Assembly (NCBI GenBank): GCA_025449115.1
Contig: JAHLKC010000030.1
Location: forward strand, 62,001-126,000
Direction of reading: 5' to 3'
DNA length: 64,000 bases
Origin: Chytridium lagenaria
Taxonomy: Eukaryota > Chytridiomycota > Chytridiomycetes > Chytridiales > Chytridiaceae
In this document: piece after piece, positions 13,046 through 24,756 of the stretch
Layout of the letters: every line of letters starts with the position of its first letter
How positions within the stretch are numbered: position 1 is the stretch's first letter
Notes under the pieces: generated by a model
Told to the model about the DNA's origin: nothing
Seen by the model: the letters and a program-made list of their open reading frames with translations, nothing else
Databases searched by the model: none
Program-made: the position numbers and the translations under genes

Positions 13046-14321
13046 TTATTTTATTAATTTCTGTATGGAAAAAGATGATTTCCTTGACGTCAGCAAAAAA
13101 GTGGCAATGCCATCCACCAAGCGGAATGCCTCGTGCTGCAAAGCCTTTAGAAGAGGCAAACTTGCGTCTACTTGATAAATCTTGGGCTTGCCTTGTAGAG
13201 AGGGGTCAAGATCAGATCTCGCCTCAAAATATACGTTGATGCTTTCGGGCACGTATTGGGTGCTTTTATCCCACAGAGGTCTATTGATATCTGAGAACAT
13301 GAGTTCAAGATGATCTTGGAAGGAATCCAGCTCGTGAAAGTGGGAGATGATGTCGGATTCCTCGAACTCTGGATAAAGAAATATCACTGGCACAGTAAGT
13401 CCCCCTTCCTCCGTACTGATTTCCGGTCTATAGCCAGATAAGTGATTTGATCCCAGCTTTGCCTGATCCCCAAAAAGCATGGTTCTTTTGTCACTAAATC
13501 CAGATTTTGAAGCGGTAGTCGTGACAATATTTCGCTCCTATACTCAATCAGTCTGTAAATTTCGACCTTAAATTACCTTCAAGGCCGAAATAATCTTGTT
13601 CTCTGCGTCGGATTTCATCTGCTTCTCCATTGCAGATTTTTTTTCTTTGGCGGCCTTCTGTTTTACTTTCTCTTCAATGCGTGCCTTTTCAGCTTTAAGC
13701 TGCACATTTGTCGGTTCGATCTATAATTATCGCTCAATAACGTCAATTTAAATTCGCAAAAAAATACCTTCAGCCCATAGATACAACTATCTAGAGCCTC
13801 CTCGAACCGATCAAGAGAAAATAAGGCTTTGACAGATCGGTAGTATGCCTTGACATTTTTAGGGTTGACTTTGATCGCCTCAGCACAATCATTGATAGCT
13901 TTTCTAAAATTGCCTAAGTAAAGAGTTAAAGAAGTGTATGGATTGCTCAATATACCAAGCTCCAGATTTCGGCGGCTCGATTGGAGTATAAAACAGACTT
14001 TAGCTCCATATCCTCCGGACCAGCAGCAATTCCTTTGCTGTAATATTCTATGGCATTCCTAAAGTATTTTTTTGCCGTCTTTGAAAGCATCGTTTCCCTG
14101 CTCCTTAAAGTTCAATGCAATCTCTTATCGCTTTGTAAGGAGTTGGTTTCATAAATATAATCCAGTATAGTACCATCTGGAGTTCCATCGTAAACCAAGG
14201 ATTGCAATGCAGCAAGAGTTTCGTTGTCTTCATCCTTGTCTAATCGAGACATGAACAGAGGAGTAGACTCCAACACTTTAAGGAGTTCTCCCACATCTCT
14301 TGGATTAGGTCCAGTATCCAT
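13046..14321 (-). CDS. CNS1: CNS1/TTC4-type Hsp70/Hsp90 co-chaperone
   Basis: CNS1/TTC4 is an essential TPR co-chaperone linking Hsp70 and Hsp90; in yeast it supports translation elongation factor folding. Start chosen at MDTGPNPRDVGELLKVLEST; a longer in-frame start 36 nt upstream is possible. N-terminal segment: TPLFMSRLDK and TPDGTILDY. TPR motifs follow, including FRKAINDCAEAIKVNPKNVKAYYRSVKALFSL (given here in parts: AINDCAEAIKVNP and KAYYRSVKALFSL). Then a basic helix (EEKVKQKAAKEKK) and the C-terminal wheel-like domain (VPVIFLYPEFEESD, SINVYFEARS). Several introns are visible. It diverges from the aminotransferase gene across 83 bp and is followed after 8 nt by the SNAPC4-like start. 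Confidence 0.85.
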
Positions 14322-14404
14322 CTTTTCTAGTTTTCTTTGTCCTACCTGATTCCCCAACTACGATAAGCAATACATACAAACAACACCGTGAAGACACGAA
14401 GAGG

Positions 14405-15922
14405 ATGTCTCAAGAAGCTACATTCTCGATGGGAGAGAAGACCCTTTTTCCAACAGGTATTAATGCAATTTAAAACTTTAACCTTGATACCACTGTAGAC
14501 GATCCGGATTTCATATCGTTTGAATATGGCGCGCCAGGAAGCCAGCTGCTGCCCACCCAGATATGGAAGACGGCATTTGATAATTGGCTCAAGAATGACC
14601 CCGAGAGCTACCTTCAATACGGACCATGCCTTGGTAACATTACTCAATCTCAAAGGTCAACTCATTCTGTTCCTTAAAAGGTGATATCCGATACCGCATC
14701 GAAGTGAGGTTATCGTCGTCCGAAAAGCACTAACGTCCATCAAGCTGGCCAAGTTCTTATCAAGGCACTACGAGTCTCAGGTTCTATATGAGAGGCTTTG
14801 CTTGACCAACGGTGCCTCACAATCGTTTTCAAAGTAGGTCAGACTCTTTGTACATTATTTATTTGCTTCAGCATCATCGCTCTGTTCACAGTACCCAACA
14901 CTACGCGCGTGATTATCGAAAATCCAACGTACTTTTTGGCCATTCGCGTATTGGAAGACCATGCGATTGATCGCAAATCTACTTTGAAAGTTCCAGTTGA
15001 TGAACACGGCATGCGAATCGACGCATTAAAGAAAATTTTAGAAGATAATCCACCTCCACAAATGCCTCCTTCCATTAAGGGTGAGAAAAGATTCCCTTAC
15101 CTCCTTTTTTTGGTTCCGACATACTCAAACCCGAGTGGAACTACGCTTTCCGAGGATCGCAGAAAAGAGCTGGTAGCGTTGGCACGCCGACACGACATTC
15201 TGATCGTTTGTGATGACGTGTATCAATTACTGCCTTTTGGAGATGAGAAACCACCTCAGCGAGTTTATCATTTTGACAGAGACTGTACGTTCGGAAATGT
15301 TATTTCCAACCAGGTTACTCGTAATCTTTTGCTTAGTTTTAATGATGCCTAGTCTTTTTCCAAGATTCTCGCGCCAGGCTCACGCTTGGGCTGGGTCGAA
15401 GCTGGCCCTGGAATTATCGCGCAGTATGAGAAAAGCGGTTTGATGTATTCAGGCGGCTCTCCGAATCATTTCTTTTCCGGAGTAGCCACTAGCGCTCTAC
15501 GTTTAGGATTGATTGACACTCATCTTTATAATCTTCGCGAGACTTACAAAGCTCGTATGGACATTATGTGCGATTTTCTTCAGCGTGAAATGGTTAGCCA
15601 GCATTGCCCATTTTCTTCTAACAAAATTCACTAGCCACCTTCTGTAAAGTTTTCAAAGCCTAAGGGTGGCTTTTTTGTTTGGATTGAGCTTCCAAAGACC
15701 ATTAACACGACAGAGTTGCTCGACGCCATCAAGAGCGGGAGGACTTACAAGGGAATTGAAATCCCAAAGCAGAAGATTAGCTTTGCGCCCGGAAATGCAT
15801 TTTCGAGCGACGGAAACCACGGCAATTTTATGAGACTCACATACTCTTTCTATGAACCCCAAGATCTACTCAAAGGCCTAAACAGGTTAAAGATTGCACT
15901 GGATTGTGTTTTAAAATCGTAG
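14405..15922 (+). CDS. PLP-dependent aminotransferase, class I/II (Aro8-like)
   Basis: Fold-type I aminotransferase, probably acting on an aromatic, branched-chain or 2-aminoadipate substrate; the exact substrate cannot be read from sequence. Exon 1 encodes MSQEATFSMGEKTLFPT. Next come ISFEYGAPGSQLLP, CLTNGASQSF (cofactor-phosphate region), VIIENPTYFLA, VPTYSNPSGTTLS, and VCDDVYQLLPFG with the conserved Asp-x-x-Tyr. The Schiff-base lysine lies in SFSKILAPGSRLGW. The C-terminal domain has PKGGFFVWIELP and ISFAPGNAFS plus the substrate-carboxylate Arg in MRLTYSF. About five short introns split the gene, and one or two small frame changes (near 14660 and 15620) are likely errors or misread splice sites. 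It converges with the PP2C gene. Confidence 0.85.
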
Positions 15923-15979
15923 CAATAAATACAATGTTTAGGGTGAGTGACCAATCGAGGATCGAACAGGAGATGACAT

Positions 15980-17732
15980 CTACTCCTCCCCTCCACTTTC
16001 GAATGACATGGAAGCGGAAGTAGTCGGATTCTTAATATCACAGAGTTCTTGTCCTAAGCTTTGATCTTCCTCTACGAGAGTCAATTCTTTCCGTAACTCG
16101 TTCTTTTCTGTTTTCTTCTCTGCTTCGCTTTTGTCTCTAACGCGAGCTATGAATCGTTTTAATCCCTCCCTCCATGACTCAGTATTTGGTTCCATCAAAT
16201 CTGTCTTCATTCCTACGGCCGCTGCGACCGCAAATGGATCAATGGGATCTGGCAATAAAGGTGAGGAGAGCCACACCCAGCGCCAGCAGGAATTTTCAAT
16301 ATCGCGTGCAAACACGCGTATTGATGAGATTCCGCCCTCCTTTTGAGATTGGCCTTGCAGTGATGGAATCTCTACAACCAAGGCAGTTACATCATCAAAT
16401 GATCCCTTGAGTAAGGCCACATCGCAAAGTGCATACGCGATAGTATCGACATCTAACGGCAGATCTGAGTTGAATTCAGTCCGGGCTTGAACAAGTCTTT
16501 CAAAATGGTCCACCAAGAATGGATCGTAGGGATCATCGTTTCTTTTGGAAACCATTGCATTAAGCTTAGTTTCTACGTTTGCGGAACTCAATCCGTCCGA
16601 ATGATCAAGGCCGTTCTCGATATTCTGAAAGATCTTTCCAATTGCTGATGCGCGCATCACATCCTTTCTAGAAACCATGAGATCATTCTACAATGAGGGC
16701 TTTACATTCCATCGGAGCAAAGAAGGAAAGCCAGTCGACCTGACTTCGTCATGCGTAACAGCTCGTCCACTTTAAAGCAATATACTGATGTTCTGCTCAA
16801 AAGATTGTTTTGGTGATTCATGTTTCCCAGTGTGTTCGTCATTCCAAGCCTATGCAAGCTTGTCACGCTAGTTATGTAGCCACCCTTTGGTCCACCTCCA
16901 TGCAATTTGGCCAGGTTCGTGATAGTGTTAACATCTGCAGAAACTGTCATCCGTGTCTGTCCTTCCCTGTGCAGCGGGTTAATTGCAATCACAAAAAGAT
17001 GGAATTACTTGACGATATACGGATAGCTTCCAAGGCTGTCTTCGAAGGAGCATATGCCCGGGGTTTCCGATATCCTAAACCGACTCCATATCTCCAGGGG
17101 CAGCCCTCTGTCCATATCAAATGCCATCATCGATGAATCTCCGATATTGGCGAACCAAACTCGCCCTTCGTAGATTATTCCAAGTGCGAGAGTCGAACCA
17201 TTGTCTCGCGAGAGGATGTAGAGTTTCTCTATTGACAAAGTCAACACAATGTGAGGAATCAATAGTACCAGAAAGCTGCGTTTGCAGCGCTGTCTTTAAT
17301 TCGACTAGTTCTTCAGTTAAAATATCATGAAAGTGAGCTTTTTCATGTGGTCAGATTCGAGGGTAAAGCGAGGAAAGTACCATCTGTGGGCTGTGCCTCT
17401 AGCCATCTTGCTTGTGCTCTTCCGAACAAGCTGAATATCTCATCCTTTACTATACATTTAAGCGATGCCACCAGCTTCTGTGCCGGTGAATCCGTGACAG
17501 CATGGCCGTCTGTGCTTTGAATAGATTCGCCATGGCCATCACAAACAAAAAATGTTGAAACCAATGGTGTGTCCTCTTCATTTGGATTATGAGTTGACGC
17601 CAACGGGTTAAATGCCAACTTGAAGGCAAAACCGTCGAAGCCGTCTTCTTGAACAAATGCGCCTGGTTTCAAATGCTTCCGTCCTGGGAGGGAGCATGCA
17701 GCAAATGCGAAGGGAAAATCAACTTCATCCAT
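15980..17732 (-). CDS. PP2C-family protein phosphatase
   Basis: Metal-dependent Ser/Thr phosphatase. All three landmark motifs are present on the minus strand: the first metal site in FFVCDGHGE, the second region GSTLALGIIYEGRVWFANIGDS, and the late motifs AFLLCSDGM and SFDDVTALVV. The N-terminus opens straight into the domain (MDEVDFPFAFAACSLPGRK), so the start at 17732 is well supported. The catalytic part is interrupted by introns near 17000 and 16700. A C-terminal extension (about 100 residues, Glu/Lys-rich coiled segment EAEKKTEKNELRKELTLVEE) is not part of the domain. The start codon lies 12 nt after the stop of the TMEM19-like gene and in the same frame. Confidence 0.85.
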
Positions 17733-17744
17733 TCTGTGAATTGT

Positions 17745-18765
17745 TCATTTCAAAAATATCAAGAATGTAAAAACTGACAGGACCAGCGATGACATAAAAT
17801 TAATCTGGTGGTTGTCCAGGATTCCGTACCCGGCGACATGCACAAAGTCTTCTGCCTTCTCGGTAGCAGATATAATTCGATGATCTGGAGTGATCTTCTT
17901 TGTCTTCTTGTTATATGTGGTTTTTTGGACCGTTGCCCCAAGGATTGAATCCAACTTTTAAAGACGGACGCATTAAAAACCAATTTTACATAAAATTACT
18001 CACCAATGATCCCAATATAGATCCGCTCAATCCAATGACAAAGCAAATTATGCTTGACCAAATTGTCCAGTTCGGACTTAAAAAAAGACAAAACGTTGGC
18101 AAAACCCCAATGACGGCTCCTCCCGCTAGGGATGCGATGAGACCAAGTTTGCTGACCCCGCCGTTAGTTCCTGGGGGTACCTTCTTGAAACTGGTGATAA
18201 GAATGGGGTGTTCTTTTGATAAAATGCCAAGCTCGCTATGCAAAGACTTAAAATGACCACGATTTTAATTATTCAACGCACCTGGCCCACGTGTCTCCAC
18301 AGCAGCACGCGTAATGACTACGAGTAAGTTTTAAAATTTTTCGATTGAAGCTTACGCAATGTATGCAGCCAACAGCGCCGAATTCAGCTTTTCAGCAAAG
18401 GACCTTTCCGAATCAAAACTGCCGAATGCGGAAGCTGTCGATACATATGGTTGAACACACAGTGCATGAACGATGCTGATGATACTTCCGGTGAGTCCAT
18501 TTGCCAAAACTTGTATAGCGGTTCTTTTGCTGGCCTCAGAAGCCCCTTCCTCCAATCTCACTTTCTCAAGCATTCCCACCTTCGTTAGCCGTGAAGATGA
18601 CAGGTAAAATGTGAGCAAGATGATGGTGAAGACGACAGATGGGTGCGTAAATGTAGCGAGTCCAACAAGTACTGCCGCTGCTGCCCCACTTTTAGAGAGA
18701 CTGCCTTTTCGCACGCCATGGATTGCGAGCAATGCGCACAGGAAGGCTGCCCAAACTAAATGCAT
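17745..18765 (-). CDS. TMEM19/DUF92-family integral membrane protein
   Basis: The DUF92 family includes human TMEM19, of unknown role, and plant VTE6, a phytyl-phosphate kinase; bacterial relatives are also known. The product starts [27 protein letters not shown], with hydrophobic helices and the family GxxxxSxSG pattern. It carries the hallmark GDTWASELG, split by an intron near 18270, then [15 protein letters not shown], and ends with [15 protein letters not shown] and a last hydrophobic helix. Five or six membrane helices are expected. Introns sit near 18350, 18260 and 17970. The gene diverges from the DUF1748 gene with 72 bp between start codons, and its stop lies 12 nt before the PP2C start on the same strand. 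Confidence 0.85.
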
Positions 18766-18837
18766 TCTTAAAAATATAGTAAGTTGGTTGCACAGGTTTT
18801 TTCACCTAAAAGAACATCACTCTTCTACATATTATAA

Positions 18838-19159
18838 ATGTCCCGACTTTTGCATTACGTTTTTGAAGCTACTCTGCTGACGGCGGCTTTCTCGGGTGCC
18901 CGAAGAGTTGGCGGCTTTGGTAAGCTCTTTCATAGCAAGCTAATCAGAATATAATATGATTTGTTGTTCCGCTTTCCGTGGATTGAATGCTTCTCAATCT
19001 AACCTGGCCCTTTGCATTGTCACAGACGTCGACACCAAGAAAATTGAAAACGAGACCGCTCGAACGGTGGTCAACCAATACCTCTTCGTCGGCGACTTTG
19101 TGTTGGATTCGGCCATTAGTCAAATTAAGAAATACCCCGAATATTTCCCGAAGCGGTGA
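18838..19159 (+). CDS. DUF1748-family small protein
   Basis: Two exons, 18838-18919 and 19026-19159, join in frame to give 71 residues. The N-terminal half (MSRLLHYVFEATLLTAAFSG) and the C-terminal half (NQYLFVGDFVLDSAISQIKK, YFPKR) match the fungal DUF1748 pattern of a short hydrophobic N-terminus followed by a VxxYLxxGxxVxD motif. DUF1748 proteins are small, and some yeast members are reported as mitochondrial. I know of no defined function. The intron has a GTAAGC donor, a TCTAAC branch site near 18998 and a CACAG acceptor. Confidence 0.82.
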
Positions 19160-19220
19160 ACCTTAATCCAATTTTTTCTCGCTGTTGTCAGTCAATGGAT
19201 ATCATTAGATCCTCATTTTA

Positions 19221-20178
19221 TTACTTGCTTTGCAGAAATTGCCTTGCATTTGCACCTGTTCGTTGTATTGTTTCGAAAAGTGTCCAACCTTTCGCCGAGG
19301 CTACCATTTGGCAGGCTTGAATACAGGCATCCTCTACAAGAAGGGAGTCATGCAGATCTGATTCAATCAAAACTCTGTCGTCCGGTATAGTCTTAATCTT
19401 CTCCAGAGTTTTCTCCATCGAGCGTGAGTTTACGACGTAGCTGAAGGAAAAGTAGAACCTTTGGGCGATGGGTGGAGGAAATCGAAGAATGGCTTGCAAA
19501 AAGTCTAAAGATCCTGAAAACGAGTGAAGCATAATAGCTCTTGGCCATTTTTCAAGCTCATTTTCTTCCTCGTTTAAATGGTCGTCTCCTGTCTTTCTTC
19601 TTCGGCTTTTCTTTGGAAAGCGCTTGACTCGTTCCCGGAAAAAATCAAGGACTTTCCCAAAACACTGAACAGCATGAACGCTCACACATCGTTGAAGCCT
19701 TGCAGCAAGATCGAATTGAGCCGCATATATGAGTAATTGATGGTCCATGTCGTATTTAATGTTGGAGTTGGGGTAAGTCGCAATTCCGTCAAGGCCGATT
19801 TCGCCTACAAAAGTGGTGGGCTTGGCCAAAAGCAAAGACTCTAATTTTCGCAGCCATCGCGGTAGTTCTGCATCGGAAAATTCCGCTTCCATTGACACTT
19901 GATGGGCGAACCAGGGATGGATACCTTTTGTCTGCTTAATCTTGAATGAACGATAATAAAGAGCACGAACCAAAAGCAATTATGGCCTTTGAAGACGTCT
20001 CCGCCAGCTCCTCCAAGACTTCCCAATCTTCAACGCGAGTTCCCATTATACAGATACGGTTTAATTTCAATGAGTCCAGTTTAGAGAGCGACCCAGGGGA
20101 GTCAATGATATGTGCATGGACATCAATGACATCAAGCCAAAGACTATTATCAAAATAAGCCATGCTGCTGTTACACAA
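19221..20178 (-). CDS. TatD-family metal-dependent hydrolase / DNase
   Basis: TatD-like enzymes are TIM-barrel, divalent-metal nucleases; fungal members include relatives of S. pombe Scn1. Motifs read on the minus strand: the HxH metal site in DVIDVHAHI, then GIHPWFAHQ, the glutamate in FVGEIGLD, a histidine in SVHAVQ, IMLHSFSG, and the late ESDLHDS (family ETD...). Two exons are joined across an intron near 19960-19985. The first ATG is at 20178 and a second in-frame one at 20163. A Lys/Arg-rich insertion (KRFPKKSRRRKTGDD) and acidic stretch in the middle are unusual for the bacterial family and resemble the fungal subgroup. The start lies about 34 bp from the divergent arrestin-like gene. 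Confidence 0.85.
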
Positions 20179-20212
20179 GGGTGTTCTGACGGAAAGACAA
20201 CAAGATTGAGGG

Positions 20213-22109
20213 ATGGATGTCGAGATCCTGCCTATCGCTGGTTCGGACTCTGTGGTGACGGGCTTCCCTGGTCTTGGGCCCGTATTAATCCAGGGTATAT
20301 GCAGGGTGACGAATCACTCATCACATAGGGTGATCGTAAAGTACATTTCCATAGAGCTGAGTGGAAACACATGGGGAAATGGCGGCTCTTTTACTACTGA
20401 CCTATCCTTGATCCATGGCAAGAGGATCCTTTACGAATCAACTGTTCCCTCATCCGACCTTTATCTGGACTCCTCTGGCCTTGTTGACAACCCATTCATG
20501 TTTGAATTGCAGCAAGACTATGCAAGCGTTCTGCCTCCCAGTCTTGACACATCAAATCTCTTGTCCCTTGACTGCCACACGCAATACAACCTGAAAACCG
20601 TCTTGCGATGCGACCTCGATACATCCAACGTTGTGTCATCCAGGATCTTTAGATTCCCTCGCTACGACATCATGGATCTTAAACAAGTTTTGCTAAAGCA
20701 TCGTCAATCCAACAATGGACAATCGAGGGATGGCCAACTCAAGTATTCTATTCTAAGCCCGAAAGCAATAGTACCCGGCGATAAATTCTCTGTCGATTTG
20801 AACATCACTTCGCAAAACCATAGGGTGCTTAATGTCAGCGTTGCACTCATCGAAAGCGTCAAGATCACAGGGGATTCCGGTGTATCCCAAGCTGAAGCAA
20901 GCAACATAGTTTTTTCGTGGGAGAGTTGCTCAGCAGGAATACAGCCAATGCTAGCTCTTACGAAAAAGGTAAACTCACTTGTTATTTTTAAGTTCTCTCA
21001 ACAAATCGTCTGACTTGTTGGCCAATACAGTGTGATTTAATGGCCCCAGAATGGCACATGGGGAAAATGTCATCTTACGCCAACGTTCCCTCACAAGCCG
21101 GCATTAACCCTTCCTCTGTCTCTGGAGGCGTTGAACTCACACACAAAGTGATCTTCACTATTCAACTGGAAGAGGAAACTTTACCCATTACATTCCAAGC
21201 CCCAGTTACCATTATTCCCGTGACCAAGCCAATGCTTGAACGATTGCTAAACCAGAGTGAATCTCTCTCAAGATCGCCTGACGGCAGTGTCTCCAGCTTT
21301 GGAAAGTTTTTGATTGACTTTAAAAGCGGCCGTCTCTCGGATGTTCCTGAAGCACAACTTTCAGACGAGGAAGCACTTGAGCGGGCTATCGCATTATCCA
21401 TGGAAGATGATATTGCAAAAGCTATGATGGAATCAGAAAGCATGTTTAGGGACCACATGCCTGGTATGAGTGAAGAAGAGGCGCTGCGGTTGGCTATCGA
21501 GGCTTCGATGGGTTCGGGTAGCAGCCTGCAGGTGTTTGGGACATCGGGTTTGCCCCAGCCCGTTTTGAATAACGGGTACAACCGACTTGCTCAAAGGACC
21601 ACGTCGATCGCGGTTCAGCGTTTCGGCTCATTGGAGGCGCGAAAGGCATATCTACTTCAATCTCAAGGCAGACCTTCCGTCTCGGCCTCTTCAGTAACAC
21701 TTAGAAAGGCGGTGACAGACTTTACTGAAGTCAACTTGGATGAAGTTGGTCTTAAAGTTGGTGATCTTGTCGTGGTGATTAAGACTTTTGAAGATGACTG
21801 GTAAGTTAATAAATACTTTTCATTGTTTTGTCTTCTAGGAGAAGTTGTAAACATCGTTTATCTTGTTTTCATAGGGCTGAAGGCTATGTTGTTAATCGCG
21901 CACTATCGGGCCGGTTCCCGATGTCTGCACTGGGCGAACCTATTGAGATAGCGGTGTCTACTTCTCCAAGGGCTCGCGTTCCCTGGGCCTCTCTTTATGA
22001 TGTTAAAAAGGTTGAAAGTCACTTAGACAACCTCGTTTCCAGTAACGGCATTCATCCCGTGGATTATGTCAATCAACGGAAAGATGCTCTTTCACGTCTT
22101 GTCGTCTGA
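20213..22109 (+). CDS. Arrestin-like adaptor with two UIMs and a C-terminal SH3-like domain
   Basis: Start MDVEILPIAGSDSVVTG opens an arrestin-N-like beta-sandwich (VRVIVKYISIELSG, FMFELQQDYASVLPPS) and an arrestin-C-like half (LSPKAIVPGDKFSVDLNI, LEEETLPITFQAPVTIIPV). Two classic ubiquitin-interacting motifs follow: DEEALERAIALSMEDD (about 21365-21412) and EEEALRLAIEASMG (about 21475-21516). The C-terminus is SH3-like: GLKVGDLVVVIKTFEDDW, an intron from about 21800 to 21873, then AEGYVVNRALSGRFPMSALG. Another intron runs from about 20970 to 21030. Fungal arrestin-related proteins recruit Rsp5 ligases to membrane cargo. Here UIMs and SH3 suggest direct ubiquitin reading and linkage to endocytic or signalling partners. 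PY motifs were not obvious. Confidence 0.82.
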
Positions 22110-22187
22110 TTCCATTGTGTTTTTGTGCTTTGTCTTTGTTCTCCATCATCCATAAAATCTATCGTCTCTAAATACTGGTTTTATTTA

Positions 22188-24420
22188 CTATAGTGGTGGG
22201 AACTCCATAAACGTAATCCGCCCCACTGAATGCATTTTACAATTTCGATCAGAGCCTGTAGTTACATCATATAGTTCTTCTTCTATATTGTGCACGTCAA
22301 TGCCATCAGCGTGAAGTTTCTTCAACCCTGTTAGGCAGCCCAACATGTTCTCAAGAGCTTTTCGGTCAGCAGCTTCACATCGTCCCAAATCCAGTTTCAC
22401 CAGATTCCGGCAAAACTGAGCAATTGCTTTGATGATAGTCCCGTCGGATTGGTTGGCAAACCCGTCAATTGCAAGAACTTTCAAGTGATGCCCATGAGTA
22501 TTTATAAAAGTTTCCAACACCTCATTGGATACAGAGGGAATGCAGCCAATATTGAGATGCATGAATCTTTCCGTAACGGATGACGTGATGGCTATAACGC
22601 CTTCATTTGATAATCCCTCACACTCAAATAACGAGAGGCTTTCCAGTCTTTTTGTAAATGTCTGTGACGATAGCAGTACTTTTAGCCCATCACTTGTTAT
22701 AAGCTTTGTTTGATCCAGACATAGCTTGGTTAAACGCCCAGAAGCGCTGGCCCACGTGTTTGAGATCTCGAATAAGGCGTGGTCAGTTATGCTTGTGCAA
22801 CCAGCAAGAGAGCAAACTGTGATGAATGGGCAGTTTCTTGCAAACGCTGCGACCACATCATCTACTATGTAGCGGTCGGATAGAAGGAGTCGCGTCAGGT
22901 TTGGAGCCAAAGATGGTATACGTGATAGGGTTGATGGTTGAAGACACGTTTTGACCAGCCGAAGCTCCTTTAAGCTCTCTCGGCTTTTGCTAATGTTCGA
23001 CGTGACTTCAGTATATAACAAATCTCTGTCTGCAGCCATTCCAAGATTCATACTGTGGCTGCCGGTCAAAGCGGATGTATTCTCCAAAGGTATCATTGGG
23101 CAATGTTCGATTGCAATTTTTGAAAGCCGTGATGAAGGGCAGTCCCAAAGATCGACAAATGCGGTGTACGTCAACTGTGTTGCAAAGTCTATGGCAATAT
23201 CTTGAAGGTTGTGAGTAACTGAAAGTATGTCTTTCAGAGTTTTATCGGTAAAGTTCTGAGAGAATGACACGGCAAGCTTTTCTAGATGAACAAAACTCTT
23301 GCAGCAAGATGCAAACTAGTTGTAAATTTAGATGCGACTAAAATGAACGTGCTGAAAATACCTTTGCACCTAATACTGTATTATCAAGGTTGACTATTCT
23401 CAAGTCTTTTAACTTTAACTTAGAGAGGGACTCCACGATCCCTGAAATGTAGACGGGACTTAGACAGTCCATAGTAGCGGAAATGAGATCAGGGCAAAGC
23501 TTCAATAGAGAATTAAAAAATATCTGGTTCGGTGTGAAGCTGAAAAAGCCAATCCTCGGTAGGACTTTTAGATTCGGAGTATATATGAGAAGCATTTCGC
23601 TGAATGGGCTAGGCAGACGAAACCAGTATCGGAATTGGATTGAGCGCACGTATGATCCTGGGGGTGGATGTTGATAATGCCAACGATGTTTGCGCATGTT
23701 TAATTTATCGCTAGCTTCGGAAGATGGTGACTTGAGGTTCCGGCGTAACTTGAGATAATCGGAGTAAGGAGAACGCGATACTTACAGAAGCGTTATTTAA
23801 ATGTAATACGCGCTAACTTACGACTGAAAAAAGCCTCGTCATCAAGAACTTTCAAAATTCTTTCAGGCGAAGATCGTGCCATGTGGCCAAGCGCCATTCC
23901 TCGAAGAAGAACCTCAAAGGCAGTCTGATCTCTAGGATCGGGATTCATCCAAAGAAAAGGGTTTGAAACGTCAAACCACTCCCTTGAGACAAGCGCGCGC
24001 AAGAGTATAGGTCCGAAGAGCATAGTGTGTCTTAATATCATTGAAAAAATCTCTGTAGGAAGCCTTTGTAATGGATCTTTTGATAGCGTAGGGTTCAAAG
24101 TTTTTGGAGATGACATAGCATTGGCGAGCAGCATATATCTATCTGATGCTACCTCGACGGAAACTATACTTGAATCACTCTAGAAATTATGATGTGGATC
24201 AGATGATAACTTTATGCCAATAGCTCCGTAATGGTGGCAATCAACTGCACATCAACTCTAAAGAAAAATACCTCTATGGTTCGCTTGGGGACATTTGATG
24301 CGGCCTCAAATATCTTCATTCTTGCCAAAAGCAGATCAGCACCGAACTTTAGGAGATGAGAGGCCTCCTTCAACTTTTCATTTCGATGAAGAATTGGTAC
24401 TGATTCAACCCCATCAATGC
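22188..24420 (-). CDS. F-box protein with leucine-rich repeats
   Basis: Probable substrate receptor of an SCF ubiquitin ligase. Minus-strand exons include a helical N-terminal piece (KLKEASHLLKFGADLLLARMK), an intron near 24180-24270, then the F-box (LQRLPTEIFSMILRHTMLFG...LVSREWFDV...FLWMNPD). A long array of Leu-rich repeats of the cysteine-containing (AMN1/FBXL) type ends at 22188, for example NLTRLLLSDRYIVDDVVAAF, CPFITVCSLAGCTSITDHAL and CRNLVKLDLGRCEAADRKAL. The true start codon was not found: an in-frame stop lies near 24424, so a further upstream exon is likely. It converges with the arrestin-like gene, 78 bp apart. Confidence 0.72.
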
Positions 24421-24756
24421 AGCCTTAGACCTTGATCAGTAAAGAATTTCACTGAGCATCATACGCGTGAGAAGCTGCAAGAATGTGTTGTGAAAGCTGT
24501 CACTATTCATTGATTGATTATTACTTTGACTCTGAATGTACCTTGTCATAATACTTTGTGTAACAGACAATGATCAAAATAAATAAATAAATATTTAAAA
24601 TATAATTATTGTTATAGATATCGTTTTACTTTATACATTTACCTTTTATTATGTTTTTCGTAAATAAACAATCATTCAAAAAAAATATAATAAATTAGCG
24701 CTCATGTGTATTTTATCCACTATTTACAACGTCTTTCATCTTTCGGCACACTTCCT

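Noticed and set aside
17745..17775. A spliced TMEM19-PP2C fusion protein
   Set aside because: A possible short intron could remove the stop, but the membrane protein already ends where the family ends and the PP2C start opens directly into its domain. It is kept only as a finding to test.
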